Shown: in pieces, positions 42,005 to 51,541 of the stretch
Position numbering within the stretch: the stretch's first letter is position 1
Layout of the letters: each line of letters begins with the position of its first letter
Assembly (NCBI RefSeq): GCF_011601265.1
Contig: NZ_JAAOLX010000008.1
Coordinates: 207,714 to 271,713 of the forward strand
Direction: 5' to 3'
DNA length: 64,000 nt
Source of the DNA: Iodobacter violaceini
GTDB lineage: Bacteria; Pseudomonadota; Gammaproteobacteria; Burkholderiales; Chitinibacteraceae
Made by a program: the position numbers and the translations under genes
Notes under the pieces: generated by a model
Told to the model about the DNA's origin: nothing
Seen by the model: the letters and a program-made list of their open reading frames with translations, nothing else
Database searches by the model: none

Positions 42005-42037
42005 AAACCGGCAAAATATCTGTTTGCCGGTTTTTTT
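42005..42037 (+). terminator. Rho-independent terminator
   Basis: Stem AAACCGGCAAA / TTTGCCGGTTT with a 7-base loop and seven T residues. Confidence 0.92.
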
Positions 42038-42100
42038 ATATGGCATTAGAGGAATTGTTTTACAGTCGCTACTTAATTCAAATAGCAGCAATATGTCAAT

Positions 42101-42856
42101 TCACTTTGACAAGTAAGTCATTTCTTTCGCCCAAGCCACGTAATTCTTGTGGTATTCAGCTAAGTCTTTTTGCCCTGCAGTTTTTATCACAAAATAATTT
42201 AATATTGGCAGTTGTTGCCGAGCAATCTGCTTGGCTTCAGTATTTCTGGTCGCCGTTAAAAATGAAGATAAGCTGGTTACGACTTGGCCAGCTTTCGCTT
42301 TAGCGGAGGCTTGGACCAAGCTATCAACAATCAAGGGCATATATTTCAAAATATAATCAGCATAGACGCGTATTAAAGGAGCTTGTTGCAACAAGACTTG
42401 TCGCTCCTGATCAAAATCTTCACGCATGATGATTTTCTTTTCATAAAAGACCACGGGGGCTGCTTCTGATGTATCGCATTCCCAGCCAGGTCGAGGTGTT
42501 AATAGCTCAGCTTGATATTGCTCTTCACGGTAAGGGTAAAACGGCATAGTGCGGCAGCGAGATGGTTTGTTCGCATGAATACTGCAGAGATTGTCTTGTC
42601 CCAAGGCCGGGCATGCAAAAGAGGAAGGGATGTAGGAGCTTGGAACAATCAGCACAGCTAACTCTTTGCGATTAGCGAGCTTAATAGTGGTGCCTAAGCG
42701 GGATACCATCGGGTAATCCTTGCTTCCTTCTCGCAAAGGCGTCCAGATCATCGCTAAAGGAAAGCGATCTGCATGCAGAAAGGCATCCGCAATCGTTAAA
42801 GGTAATTGCCCATAGCAGCACTTACCACATGCTGTGCATAGGAAATTTTTAGCCAT
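42101..42856 (-). CDS. YkgJ-type cysteine-cluster protein
   Basis: A 251-residue protein of the YkgJ/FliB zinc- or iron-chelating family. Its cysteines lie in the usual places: FLCTACGKCCYGQLP (N-terminus), SSFACPALGQDNLCSIHANK, PSRCRTMPF and GWECDTSE. The family has a Cys-rich metal site, but no firm function is established. The start ATG shares one base with the stop codon of the ychJ-like gene, so they are coupled. Confidence 0.85.
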   Translation of the reverse strand: MAKNFLCTACGKCCYGQLPLTIADAFLHADRFPLAMIWTPLREGSKDYPMVSRLGTTIKLANRKELAVLIVPSSYIPSSFACPALGQDNLCSIHANKPSRCRTMPFYPYREEQYQAELLTPRPGWECDTSEAAPVVFYEKKIIMREDFDQERQVLLQQAPLIRVYADYILKYMPLIVDSLVQASAKAKAGQVVTSLSSFLTATRNTEAKQIARQQLPILNYFVIKTAGQKDLAEYHKNYVAWAKEMTYLSK

Positions 42857-43359
42857 CAGTCTTGCTCATCTATATCGATGACGGTCGTCGTTCCGCAACA
42901 CTTTTTGGCTTTTTTACCTGATCCACAATGGCATGGATCATTACGCCCCACTTTAGTCACATGGCGTTGTGGCCCTTTAGGATTAAGCTCCCCACTAACG
43001 TAAAACCATTGGCCATCTTCGCGGCGAAAGCTGGCCAACTCAGCCTGGATCATCTCTTGCTGATCTCGTTTAAAGCGAATAGCAAACTCAACTTGTGCTG
43101 TATCTCCTGTTTCTATCGCCCGACGAATATCTAAACGCCGCCACTCACATTCTTCAGATAGCCTTTCTGCTTCTGCACGATTGAAATCGGCCCGTACCTC
43201 AGGCGCATGAGTACGCTCAATATGATCCAGCGAGCCTTGAACAAACGCCGTATACCGTGATCGCATTAAAGCCTCCGCCGTCACTGCCGGTGTACCTGCA
43301 ATAATGGGACCACAACATTCAGAGAAGTTTTGTTTGGAGCCACAAGGACACTGGGTCAT
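42856..43359 (-). CDS. YchJ family SEC-C motif protein
   Basis: A 167-residue YchJ/UPF0225 protein. An N-terminal SEC-C-like motif ([15 protein letters not shown]) and a C-terminal one ([18 protein letters not shown]) frame an NTF2-like middle domain ([20 protein letters not shown]). SEC-C motifs bind zinc. Function unknown, possibly associated with translation or secretion. It is the first gene of a pair with the YkgJ-type gene. Confidence 0.92.
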   Translation of the reverse strand: MTQCPCGSKQNFSECCGPIIAGTPAVTAEALMRSRYTAFVQGSLDHIERTHAPEVRADFNRAEAERLSEECEWRRLDIRRAIETGDTAQVEFAIRFKRDQQEMIQAELASFRREDGQWFYVSGELNPKGPQRHVTKVGRNDPCHCGSGKKAKKCCGTTTVIDIDEQD

Positions 43360-43409
43360 AGAGAATCTCTTTTCAAAAATATTACGAGTAATAAAAGAAA
43401 AATAATTGC

Positions 43410-44516
43410 TTAATGTAATCCAACCCAGCCATGGTAGCCAACATATAAGCCGACAAGCAGAATCAGCCCACCAGAAAAATACGGCGCTTTACGGGCAAAC
43501 TCACCAAATCCGCTCCAGCGTTTTGAAACATGTTTCACGCTTAAGGCGGCAACTACACCTGAGAGCACCAAGGTTAAGGCAAGGCCAATACTAAAGCCTA
43601 AAACCAGCGTTGCACCAAGTGCAATTTTCTTAAGTTGCAGGCAGAGCAAAAGCACGGTGACCGAAGCGGGGCAAGGGATCAATCCTCCTGTTAGGCCAAA
43701 CATGACGATTTGCCCCGTTGTGACTTCGCGATTTGCAAAGCGGCGACGGATATCGTTGGCATGAGCTAGTTCATGCGGGTCTTGATAGCCCGGAGCAGAG
43801 ATATCTAGCTGCTCGTAATCTGCGATCGCATGATGATGATGCTCAGTAAACTCCACATCATAATCATGGCTATGATGTTCATGCCCTAAGCGTAAGCGAG
43901 CTACAAACTGATGCGGCTCAGGGATTTCTTGCCTTGATTCAACAAAGCCATCGCGCTGTTCAAAACTAAAAGCTTGCTTGCTACCATCTGGGCGTTCTGT
44001 CTCTATATTAACTTGATCAGCTCGCCAGTTTTGGCCGGTCGGGCTATGGCGGTACAGACGAAAGCGTGGTGGCACACCCTCTTCGAAGACTTCTAAACGC
44101 ACGACACCATGCCCAGTATCGATATGTTTTACTTCGTCATGGTGGTGATCATGGTCGTCGTGCTCATGTGCCGAACGCTGTTGCTGCCAAGTTCGCCACA
44201 TCATCCACAGTGCCGTCGCAACAATCAGCACGGCAGAAGCCAGTTGCAAATAAGGCTCGCTGGTCTCGGCACTCCAGCGCTGGCCGAAGTACATGCCCCC
44301 CATCGCAATCGCCCAGACGACGGCGGTATGGGATAGCGTAGCGGCCAAGCCCAGCAGAACAGCTTGTGTGAGTGTGCCGCGCACGGCCACGATAAAAGCC
44401 GCCATCATGGTTTTGGAGTGGCCCGGTTCCAGCCCATGTAAAGCGCCCAGTAAAATAGCACTGGGAATAAAGAGCCAAGCGTTGCCTTGCTGCAGCAAGG
44501 TTGAAAAATCTAGCAT
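43410..44516 (-). CDS. rcnA: Nickel/cobalt efflux permease (RcnA-type)
   Basis: A 368-residue inner-membrane transporter of the RcnA/NicO family that exports Ni(II) and Co(II). Six to seven helices surround a long His-rich cytoplasmic or periplasmic loop ([16 protein letters not shown] and later [18 protein letters not shown]). The motifs [19 protein letters not shown] (first helix) and [15 protein letters not shown] are typical. It lies 9 bases downstream of its likely repressor gene rcnR. Length is longer than E. coli RcnA because of the loop. Confidence 0.9.
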   Translation of the reverse strand: MLDFSTLLQQGNAWLFIPSAILLGALHGLEPGHSKTMMAAFIVAVRGTLTQAVLLGLAATLSHTAVVWAIAMGGMYFGQRWSAETSEPYLQLASAVLIVATALWMMWRTWQQQRSAHEHDDHDHHHDEVKHIDTGHGVVRLEVFEEGVPPRFRLYRHSPTGQNWRADQVNIETERPDGSKQAFSFEQRDGFVESRQEIPEPHQFVARLRLGHEHHSHDYDVEFTEHHHHAIADYEQLDISAPGYQDPHELAHANDIRRRFANREVTTGQIVMFGLTGGLIPCPASVTVLLLCLQLKKIALGATLVLGFSIGLALTLVLSGVVAALSVKHVSKRWSGFGEFARKAPYFSGGLILLVGLYVGYHGWVGLH

Positions 44517-44525
44517 GATGCGTCC

Positions 44526-44795
44526 TTATAAATACTTGGTAATGGCTTTAAATTCGCGAATAGTGTCGTCCATACTCTGTATGCCATCGCGTACAACATG
44601 CTCAAGGCAATGGTCGATGTGATCATGGACCAGTATTTTCTTTGCATTGGCGACAGCGCTTTCGACAGCCTGAAGTTGCTGAGCAACTTCCAAGCAGGCT
44701 CGCTCTTGTTCAAGCATGGTAATCACGCTGGCAAGATGGCCGTGAGCGCGTTTGAGGCGCTTGATGATGTCGGGGTGTGAAGTGTGTGTGCTCAT
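44526..44795 (-). CDS. rcnR: RcnR/CsoR-family metal-sensing repressor
   Basis: An 89-residue DUF156 four-helix repressor. The metal-site fingerprint is visible as Cys34 (ERACLEV), His59 and Cys63 (HDHIDHCLEH), plus N-terminal His4 and His7, which can act as extra ligands in Ni/Co sensors. The Cys-x24-His-x3-Cys spacing is that of CsoR, but the partner gene rcnA points to Ni(II)/Co(II). A perfect palindrome 8 bases upstream of the start is the likely operator. Confidence 0.87.
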   Translation of the reverse strand: MSTHTSHPDIIKRLKRAHGHLASVITMLEQERACLEVAQQLQAVESAVANAKKILVHDHIDHCLEHVVRDGIQSMDDTIREFKAITKYL

Positions 44796-44802
44796 GTATT
44801 TA

Positions 44803-44832
44803 CCTTATCCTATCCTGCAGGGTAGGATAAGG
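44803..44832. promoter_or_regulatory. Palindromic operator upstream of rcnR
   Basis: A perfect 30-base inverted repeat, CCTTATCCTATCCTG pairing with CAGGGTAGGATAAGG apart from the centre, is followed by a six-G tract. G/C tracts with flanking AT dyads are typical CsoR/RcnR sites. It lies directly upstream of the rcnR start codon. Confidence 0.75.
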
Positions 44833-44978
44833 GGGGAGCGAAAAGACGGCAATCTATTTTTAATCGGCCACTTATGGGGCATAAGTGGCCAGCGTAAATT
44901 GAACCCCATTTCCCAAGAAGAAAGTCATTCAACTTACACTGTGATTGTTTTCTAAATACTTTTGCAACAGCAGGCCAA

Positions 44979-45272
44979 TTATTTAGCCACTTGAATCTCT
45001 GTAACAAGCAGCTTGCCATTCTCACTAACCGCTTTAAATTTCACCTTATCGCCCGCTTGCAAAGGCTCCAGCTGAGCCAGGTTTTTGGCAGTAAAAACCA
45101 TGGTCATGCCTGGCATATCCAGATTTTTAAGTTCGCCATGCTTGAGCGTAATTTTTCCGGAAGATTTGTCGATTTTTTTGATTTCGCCATCGCTAAGGTC
45201 ATCGCTATTAGCAAAAGATGTGTTTAAAGCAAAAGCCATTGCCAGTACGGCGATTAATCGGGTGCTTTTCAT
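44979..45272 (-). CDS. CusF-like periplasmic copper-binding protein
   Basis: A 97-residue exported protein with a signal peptide (MKSTRLIAVLAMAFALNTSF) and a single CusF-type OB-fold domain (GEIKKIDKSSGKITLKHGEL, NLDMPGMTMVFTAKN, KVKFKAVSENGKLLVTEI). Copper(I) ligands by analogy are His in KHGEL and Met residues in MPGMTM. CusF delivers Cu(I) to CusB. It is the last gene of the operon that starts at 48927. Confidence 0.9.
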   Translation of the reverse strand: MKSTRLIAVLAMAFALNTSFANSDDLSDGEIKKIDKSSGKITLKHGELKNLDMPGMTMVFTAKNLAQLEPLQAGDKVKFKAVSENGKLLVTEIQVAK

Positions 45273-45297
45273 GATCTAAACTCCAGTATTGAATCGT

Positions 45298-45768
45298 TTA
45301 TTTAGCGGCTGTTTTTACAATAACAAAACCCTTCATGCCTGCTTCGTAATGGCCAGGACTCAGGCAAGAAAAGTTGATTTTGCCAAGCTGAGTGAATTGC
45401 CAAATCACTTCACCACTTTTACCTGCTGCTAAAGACAGCATATTCGGTTCGTCATGCTCCATTTCTGGGTGCTTTTTCATCTCTAAGAGATGCTCTTTGA
45501 TTTCTTTCTCAGAATTAAGAATAAATTCATGCTTCACTTTGCCCGTATTTTTTACAGCAAAACGGACTGTTTCCCCCTGTTTAACTTCAATATTCTCTGG
45601 GCTAAAACGCATGGTATCGGCCATTTCAACGGTGATCGTGCGCGTGACTTTACTGGCAACACCGGGCTTGCCAATATTGTCACCGTGGCCACCGGCATGA
45701 TCGCCGCTGGCAAAGGTCAAAGAAGAAAGAAACAGGGTCGTGATTGCGAGTAAAGGAATGGTTTTCAT
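45298..45768 (-). CDS. Periplasmic cupredoxin
   Basis: A 156-residue type I blue copper protein with signal peptide (MKTIPLLAITTLFLSSLTFA). Copper ligands are His in GKVKHEFIL and, in the C-terminal loop FSCLSPGHYEAGM, Cys, His and Met. The N-terminus of the mature chain is His-rich (DHAGGHGDN). Such proteins occur in cop clusters and protect against or carry copper. It lies between the multicopper oxidase and the CusF-like gene. Confidence 0.87.
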   Translation of the reverse strand: MKTIPLLAITTLFLSSLTFASGDHAGGHGDNIGKPGVASKVTRTITVEMADTMRFSPENIEVKQGETVRFAVKNTGKVKHEFILNSEKEIKEHLLEMKKHPEMEHDEPNMLSLAAGKSGEVIWQFTQLGKINFSCLSPGHYEAGMKGFVIVKTAAK

Positions 45769-45792
45769 GGTATCTCCAGGGGCTATTTATCA

Positions 45793-47199
45793 TTAATGGC
45801 CAGATTGGCCTTTAGGTTTACGGACTTGTACTTCTACTGCGGTTTTCTGCTTACGTGGCATGCTGGCGTTGCCCTCGGCTTTAAAGCGGGCTGGCTCGGC
45901 GAGCGGGCCTTGATATTCATAAGCCACCGTGCCTGCAGGATGCTTGTACCAGTCAGGGTTTTTGTAATCGCCCGCTTTTTGATCACGCCTGACTTTAAGC
46001 ATGCTAAACATGCCGCCCATTTCGACCGAGCCAAATGGGCCTTCGCCGGTCATCATCGGTACGGTGTTATCAGGAATCGGCATTTCCATTTCTGCCATAT
46101 CGGCCATGCCACGCTCGCCCATCACCATATAATCGGGAATCAGCTCGGTGATTTTCTTGGCGAGGCCTCGGTGCTCTACGCCGATCATGGTCGGCAAGTC
46201 GTGGCCCATGGCATTCATGGTGTGGTGGCTCTTGTGGCAATGAAAGGCCCAATCGCCTTCTTCATCGGCTAAAAACTCGATCTGCCGCATTTGCCCTACC
46301 GCCACATCGGTGGTGACTTCCGGCCAGCGCGTACTTTTAGGCGTGGGGCCGCCATCGGTGCCGGTCACCATAAACTCGTGCCCATGCAGATGAATGGGGT
46401 GATTGGTCATGGTTAAGTTACCGATGCGGATGCGTACCTTGTCGTTTAATCGCACATTTAAAGAATCAATGCCTGGGAAAATGCGGCTATTCCAAGACCA
46501 CAAATTAAAATCACTCATGGTCATGATTTTTGGCGTGTAGCTGCCGGGGTCGATATCGTAGGCATTCAGCAAAAACACGAAATCCCGATCGACTTCTGCA
46601 ATAAGTGGATGCTTGGTTTTAGGATGGGTAATCCAAAAACCCATCATGCCCATCGCCATTTGCGTCATTTCATCGGCGTGGGGGTGATACATAAACGTGC
46701 CGGGCCGCCTTGCTACAAATTCATACACAAAGGTTTTACCTGGTTGAATCGCTTTCTGATTCAAGCCCGAAACGCCATCCATGCCATTAGGCAGGCGTTG
46801 ACCATGCCAATGCACGCTGGTGTGCTCGGGGAGCTTATTGGTTACAAAAATCCGCACCCGATCACCCTCAACGACTTCGATGGTTGGGCCGGGCGATTGG
46901 CCGTTGTATCCCCATAAATGCGCCTTAAAGCCAGGGGCCATTTCCCTGACGACGGGCTCTGCCACAAGGTGAAACTCTTTCACACCCTGATTCATGCGCC
47001 AAGGTAAGGTCCAGCCATTTAAAGTCACTACCGGGTTGTAAGGGCGGCCGTTTTCTGGAATCAACGGCGGCATAGTATCCGGCAGCGTTTGGCTCACCGG
47101 CTCCGGCAAGGCCGCCATCGCCACTTTACTCACACTGGCGGCAATCACTGCACCGGCCATGCCGGCCGTTCTTAAAAAATCTCGTCTTGAATTCATCAC
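45793..47199 (-). CDS. copA: Multicopper oxidase (CopA/CueO-like)
   Basis: A 468-residue Tat-exported copper oxidase (twin-arginine NSRRDFLRTAG). All copper-ligand motifs are present: HWHG (130-133), HPHAD (about 172), HPIHLHGH (about 272) and HCHKSHHTM (about 325). Met-rich patches (DEMTQMAMGMMGF, MGERGMADMAEMEMP) are typical of enzymes that oxidise Cu(I) to the less toxic Cu(II). It is the third gene of the operon. The name copA is by analogy; naming varies among species. Confidence 0.9.
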   Translation of the reverse strand: MMNSRRDFLRTAGMAGAVIAASVSKVAMAALPEPVSQTLPDTMPPLIPENGRPYNPVVTLNGWTLPWRMNQGVKEFHLVAEPVVREMAPGFKAHLWGYNGQSPGPTIEVVEGDRVRIFVTNKLPEHTSVHWHGQRLPNGMDGVSGLNQKAIQPGKTFVYEFVARRPGTFMYHPHADEMTQMAMGMMGFWITHPKTKHPLIAEVDRDFVFLLNAYDIDPGSYTPKIMTMSDFNLWSWNSRIFPGIDSLNVRLNDKVRIRIGNLTMTNHPIHLHGHEFMVTGTDGGPTPKSTRWPEVTTDVAVGQMRQIEFLADEEGDWAFHCHKSHHTMNAMGHDLPTMIGVEHRGLAKKITELIPDYMVMGERGMADMAEMEMPIPDNTVPMMTGEGPFGSVEMGGMFSMLKVRRDQKAGDYKNPDWYKHPAGTVAYEYQGPLAEPARFKAEGNASMPRKQKTAVEVQVRKPKGQSGH

Positions 47200-47222
47200 T
47201 GCTGCCTTTTTAATGAATGAGC

Positions 47223-48656
47223 TTAATGCCCTGCATCTGCACTGGCACTTCCCGCTGTCACTGAGCTGATCATTGATGCACTGGGCTTGCCCATCAGTTC
47301 GGCTTGTAAAGCCGCATCACTAAGCCAGAACTGCTGCTCTGCCGCGATGGCTGAAATAACACTGCTAATTTGCTCACGAGAATCTGCTAATAACTCAAAG
47401 ACACTGATCAGCATGCCGTTGTAACGCAGGGTATTTTCTTCTGCGATGACTTTTCGTAAAGGCAGCACTTCATCTCGGTAGTGACGGCTCATATCGTAGG
47501 CTGTTCGATAAGCGGAATAACTGCTGCGTAAATTTGAGCCCGCTGCCCGCACAGTGGCTTCCAAGCGATTGGCCGCCACTAATGTTTGGGCATTCATAGC
47601 ATCGCGTTGGCCACCACCCCAGTCAAATAGCGGTAAACGCAGCGCAATTTCATATCCCTTGCGATTCTTTTTTGTCCTTTCTGCATTATCAAAGACAGTG
47701 TCATGGCGTACGCCTAACTCGATATCAATTAAGCTGGTCAGTCCATTCAGCCCCTGCGCCTTTGCTGAAGCATCAAATGTGGCCTTGGCTAGTTTGATAT
47801 CTAGCCGTTCTTTACTGGCCAGCTGACTAATTTCTTCTGCACTACGAGGGCTCTTAGGGAGGTCGGGTAATTTATTGGGCAATTGGAGTTGAGCCGCTTG
47901 GGCATCATTTAAACCCAGTACCCGAACTAACTCTTCACGGCTAGCAAGGGCTGAATGTTGTGCAGCAGCCCATTGCGTAGCAGACTCAGCATAAAAAATT
48001 TGCTGTTTTGCATGCGCTAAACGACTGTAATTGCCTACGGCTAATAATCGCCGGGCGAGTTCGGCACTGGCTTCTGCTGTATCAAAAACTTGCTTGGCAT
48101 ATACCAAGCTCTGCTGCGCTGCAACCGCCTTTACCCACACTTGACGTATCTGAGTCACTTGCTCAATCGTATCTAAGCTCAGTTGCAGCTGAGCCTGCCC
48201 GATACGACGCTGCGCTATATCGTAGCGCTGTGGCAAGGTGAGCAAATCCAGTAGGCCAAAAGACAATAAACGGCCCAATTCAAGCTCACTCCCTAGTGTG
48301 ACCCGCTCAAAAGTGAATAGCGGATTAGTGATACGTCCAGATTGCGCGGCGCTTGCCGCATCGGCCCAGTTTTGCGCCAGCATGGCCTGCACATTGGGGC
48401 TATTGAGCAAGGCCAAATAAACAGCACTATTTTGGTCTAATGGCTTTTGCAGTAAATCAGTCGCCGCTTTGTCCATCTCAGTGCGCTGTACTGTCGTCGT
48501 CGCGAGGGCCAGCTTGCCTTGGGTAAAGGAGGCAGCAGTTTGATTGCTTTGAGAGAGTGATTGCTCAAAATCGACACTGGCACACGCTGTTAATCCCAGA
48601 ACAGACAGGCTAAGGACGATAAGCCCCATTCTCGACCCCCGAAATAGTTCACTCAT
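47223..48656 (-). CDS. TolC/CusC-like outer-membrane lipoprotein
   Basis: A 477-residue outer-membrane factor, from the ATG at 48656 (MSELFRGSRMGLIVLSLSVL), with lipobox LTAC near residue 26. Helical repeats such as LDTIEQVTQIRQVWVKAVAA and LRSSYSAYRTAYDMSRHYRD match TolC-family channel proteins. It overlaps the small upstream gene by 8 bases. No RND pump lies next to it; it may serve the CusBA pump at 52.7-57.3 kb, or work with CopA. A longer open frame upstream has no support. Confidence 0.87.
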   Translation of the reverse strand: MSELFRGSRMGLIVLSLSVLGLTACASVDFEQSLSQSNQTAASFTQGKLALATTTVQRTEMDKAATDLLQKPLDQNSAVYLALLNSPNVQAMLAQNWADAASAAQSGRITNPLFTFERVTLGSELELGRLLSFGLLDLLTLPQRYDIAQRRIGQAQLQLSLDTIEQVTQIRQVWVKAVAAQQSLVYAKQVFDTAEASAELARRLLAVGNYSRLAHAKQQIFYAESATQWAAAQHSALASREELVRVLGLNDAQAAQLQLPNKLPDLPKSPRSAEEISQLASKERLDIKLAKATFDASAKAQGLNGLTSLIDIELGVRHDTVFDNAERTKKNRKGYEIALRLPLFDWGGGQRDAMNAQTLVAANRLEATVRAAGSNLRSSYSAYRTAYDMSRHYRDEVLPLRKVIAEENTLRYNGMLISVFELLADSREQISSVISAIAAEQQFWLSDAALQAELMGKPSASMISSVTAGSASADAGH

Positions 48657-48927
48657 GAGCAGCTCCATGACTTGCATCGGGTTGAGTCTGAGGCGCAGAA
48701 GCTTGCCTTGCCTCTTTGGCATACATGCGCCAACCACCTATTTTGGCGACCGTATCATTTGATTCACGCCAGGGAATAAGCACCTGTTCTCGATATGGCT
48801 GATATTGAGTAAGCACCGAGTGATACTCCAAACGAGGGATAGGGGCTGGGGCGCTGGTTTCATCTGATTGGGCAGCAGCCGTCGTCAAAAGCAAACTGAT
48901 GAAAAACAGGGATATGCATGGTTTCAT
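48649..48927 (-). CDS. Small exported protein, first gene of the copper operon
   Basis: A 92-residue exported protein with signal peptide MKPCISLFFISLLLTTAAAQ and a hydrophilic mature part (PRLEYHSVLTQYQPYREQVL, GGWRMYAKEARQAS) ending in His-Glu-rich sequence. Homologues that I remember only as hypothetical proteins accompany copper outer-membrane factors. It is the first gene after the regulator box and overlaps the TolC-like gene by 8 bases. Function unknown. Confidence 0.72.
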   Translation of the reverse strand: MKPCISLFFISLLLTTAAAQSDETSAPAPIPRLEYHSVLTQYQPYREQVLIPWRESNDTVAKIGGWRMYAKEARQASAPQTQPDASHGAAHE

Positions 48928-49009
48928 GGCTGCCTCGACCCAATGGTTGGTTAAACTGACTAAGTCAGAAGTATAGCCACGACATACCCACTACAAAGAT
49001 GACCCAAAC

Positions 49010-49027
49010 ATTACAAATTTGTCATAA
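49010..49027. promoter_or_regulatory. CopR/CusR box in the divergent copper promoter
   Basis: ATTACAAATTTGTCATAA contains a near-perfect 16-base palindrome (ATTACAAA / TTTGTCAT, one mismatch) like the CusR box. It lies between the copper operon (start 48927, minus) and the response regulator gene (start 49081, plus). Two related boxes lie at 41392 and 41497. Confidence 0.7.
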
Positions 49028-49080
49028 ACCAAAGCAAGAGAAGATTCAGGATAGAATTTAAGCAACAAAGGGGAATAGAA

Positions 49081-49761
49081 ATGCGCATCTTAATTATTGA
49101 AGATGAGAGCAAAACAGCCGCTTATTTAAAGCAAGGCTTAAGTGAGAGCGGCTATGCCATTGATATCGCCAGCAATGGCATTGATGGCTTACATAAAGCA
49201 CTAGAGGAAGAGTTTGATTTAATTATCTTGGATGTGATGTTGCCCCTACTTGATGGTTGGGGTGTGCTTGATGGCCTGCGGCGCAGCAAGCAAACACCGG
49301 TACTCATGCTCACTGCACGTAGCCGGATTGATGATCGGGTGCGCGGGCTAGAATCGGGTGCGGATGATTATTTGCCTAAGCCCTTTGCCTTTCCTGAACT
49401 GCTAGCTCGCATTAAGGTACTGCTTAAAAGAAACAATAAAGTGAGCCCCGCCGAAACTCTACAACTGGCAGGGCTAGAGTTAGATCCTGTTAAACATAAA
49501 GCCTACCGTAATCAACAACAGATCGACCTGACCGCCCGCGAGTTTGCCCTGCTGCATTTGCTGATGCGCCGCCATGGTGAAGTGCTGACACGCACGCTGA
49601 TTGCTTCCAATGTTTGGGACGTTAATTTTGATACCGACACTAATATTGTCGATGTAGCCATTCGCCGTTTAAGAGGCAAAGTAGATGATGGCTTTAGCCC
49701 TAAGCTCATTCATACCGTGCGTGGTGTGGGCTATGTTTTTGAAGCAAGGGATGAAGAATGA
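49081..49761 (+). CDS. copR: Copper-responsive OmpR-type response regulator
   Basis: A 226-residue OmpR/PhoB response regulator. The receiver domain (1-115) has the phosphoacceptor Asp51 (LIILDVMLP) and Lys at KPFAF, and the C-terminal winged helix (about 130-225) has [20 protein letters not shown] and [14 protein letters not shown]. CopR/CusR-type regulators activate copper-resistance genes with their partner kinase. It is divergent from the copper operon, with its likely box in the 150-base gap. Confidence 0.92.
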   Translation: MRILIIEDESKTAAYLKQGLSESGYAIDIASNGIDGLHKALEEEFDLIILDVMLPLLDGWGVLDGLRRSKQTPVLMLTARSRIDDRVRGLESGADDYLPKPFAFPELLARIKVLLKRNNKVSPAETLQLAGLELDPVKHKAYRNQQQIDLTAREFALLHLLMRRHGEVLTRTLIASNVWDVNFDTDTNIVDVAIRRLRGKVDDGFSPKLIHTVRGVGYVFEARDEE

Positions 49762-49801
49762 TCGTCGCGCTCAGTGATCTTTCTTATGCGAGGCTTCAAG
49801 C

Positions 49802-51172
49802 ATGAAAGTGCCGAAATCTTTGGCTTGGCGGGTAGGCGGCATGGTGGGGGTATTCTGTGCAGTCTTGGTTTTTTTAATTGCGATTGGAACAGATCACTTA
49901 TTGCGTTTAGCTTTAGATAAACGGGCCAAAACGGAACTGATCGGCAAAATGGAAGTTTTGCAGCAAGTGCTCAATGCCAATACGAGCACTGATGAATCCA
50001 AGCTCTCCGCACAATTAGTCGGCCATCCTTATTTACACTGGGCCCTCGTTTCAGACTCGACCGTTTTAAAAAGTTCGGACCCTTTTGCCAGAGAGCAAGC
50101 CCTTGCCCAAGCCCGCCCCCAATCTAAATGGATTGCTGGTGTGTTCGCTAGAAAAAACAACCTAGGCGATCCTATCTTACTAGGCATTCAAGCGCACCCT
50201 ACACAAGCGCAATGGTTGCTGGTTTTTTTAGAAAGGGAAAGTGATCAAAAACTGCTGCTTCTATTTCGCCAATCTCAGGCTTTAGCGCTACCATTTGCCG
50301 TGTTATTTATTGCGCTAGGCTCATGGCTGGTTGCTAAGCGCGCTTTGCAGCCCTTGCAAACCTTTAATGCTTTGGTGAGCAGTGTGACCGCCGCATCATT
50401 ACATGCCCGATTAGGTATTGAAGCGGTACCAACCGAGTTACAAGAACTAGCAATCAGCTTTAACGGCATGTTGCAGCGCTTAGAGAATAGCGTTGAACGG
50501 CTATCACAATTCTCTGCCGATCTAGCGCATGAAATGCGTACGCCCTTGAGTAATGTATTGGGCGATATTCAGGTCAATCTAAGTAAAACCCGTGAGGTGG
50601 CAGATTATCAGCGAGTATTGGCCTCGGCCGAAGAAGAGCTACTGCGGCTAAATCGTTTAATTAATGATCTCTTGTTTCTAGCCAATGCAGAGCAAGCCGA
50701 ACAGGCTTTGAATCTAGAAGAAATAGACTTAAAACCGCTAATTGAAATGTTATTTGATTTTTTTGATGCGCTTGCCGAAAGCAAAAACATCCAATTACTC
50801 GCAAGTGGTAGCGGTCAAATATTAGCTGACAAATCCATGCTGCAACGCGCTCTGACCAATTTACTATCTAATGCCATTCGGCATGCTGATCTTGCCAGCA
50901 AGATTACGGTAGACATAGAGCAAGACGCACACAGGCTATTAATATCCATCAGTAACCAAGGCGAGGTTATTGCAGCGGATCACCTAGCGCATCTATTTGA
51001 GCGTTTCTACCGGGTGGACTCCGCCCGTAGTCGTAACGACGGCGGCTCAGGCCTTGGCCTCGCCATTATTTCCTCGATTATGCAGCTGCATCATGGGGAG
51101 GTAACCGTAAAGAGCCACGCCAACACCACCACATTTTGTTTGAAGTTTTATGATGTTGCTGGGTGTAGATGA
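49802..51172 (+). CDS. copS: Copper-sensing histidine kinase (CopS/CusS-type)
   Basis: A 456-residue membrane histidine kinase. Transmembrane helix 1 is at about 12-32 (MVGVFCAVLVFLIAIGTDHL), then comes a periplasmic sensor domain, helix 2 near 160-180, a HAMP domain and the kinase core. The phosphorylated His is His243 (LAHEMRTPLSN), the N box is LTNLLSNAIRHA and the G box is GGSGLGLAI. It follows the regulator gene by 40 bases. The copper-sensing role is inferred from gene context and heavy-metal-kinase type. Confidence 0.92.
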   Translation: MKVPKSLAWRVGGMVGVFCAVLVFLIAIGTDHLLRLALDKRAKTELIGKMEVLQQVLNANTSTDESKLSAQLVGHPYLHWALVSDSTVLKSSDPFAREQALAQARPQSKWIAGVFARKNNLGDPILLGIQAHPTQAQWLLVFLERESDQKLLLLFRQSQALALPFAVLFIALGSWLVAKRALQPLQTFNALVSSVTAASLHARLGIEAVPTELQELAISFNGMLQRLENSVERLSQFSADLAHEMRTPLSNVLGDIQVNLSKTREVADYQRVLASAEEELLRLNRLINDLLFLANAEQAEQALNLEEIDLKPLIEMLFDFFDALAESKNIQLLASGSGQILADKSMLQRALTNLLSNAIRHADLASKITVDIEQDAHRLLISISNQGEVIAADHLAHLFERFYRVDSARSRNDGGSGLGLAIISSIMQLHHGEVTVKSHANTTTFCLKFYDVAGCR

Positions 51173-51541
51173 AGGGATCTTTCTGAACTAACCCACTGTC
51201 ATTTTTGAATATTTTAATTGGAAGTTCAAAGCGATAAGACACATTTTTTTTGGGGGGGAGTAACAAGCTAAGGAGTATGGTGTTTATACCTATCAATAAT
51301 AGGCGCACACCGTTTTTATCTTGAGCGGCATACCCAGCAATATTATTGATAATTGAAAGCATGATGTACTGATTTTGTATTTTTTTCTGTTGAAACTTGA
51401 AAGCTGCTAGTATCTGTTTGGCATTTTTCTGTGGGCGAACTAATCATTTCTGTTCGTTTTGTCTGCACTTTTAAGCAATAGTGTGGTTTCCTAATTCGCC
51501 CTTCAAGAAAATTGGCTACCTTATTTCAACTGTAGAGATTA
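51173..51541. other. Intergenic region
   Basis: About 370 bases between the kinase and an unrelated small gene, with G-tracts and A/T runs. No gene or terminator is clear. Confidence 0.4.
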
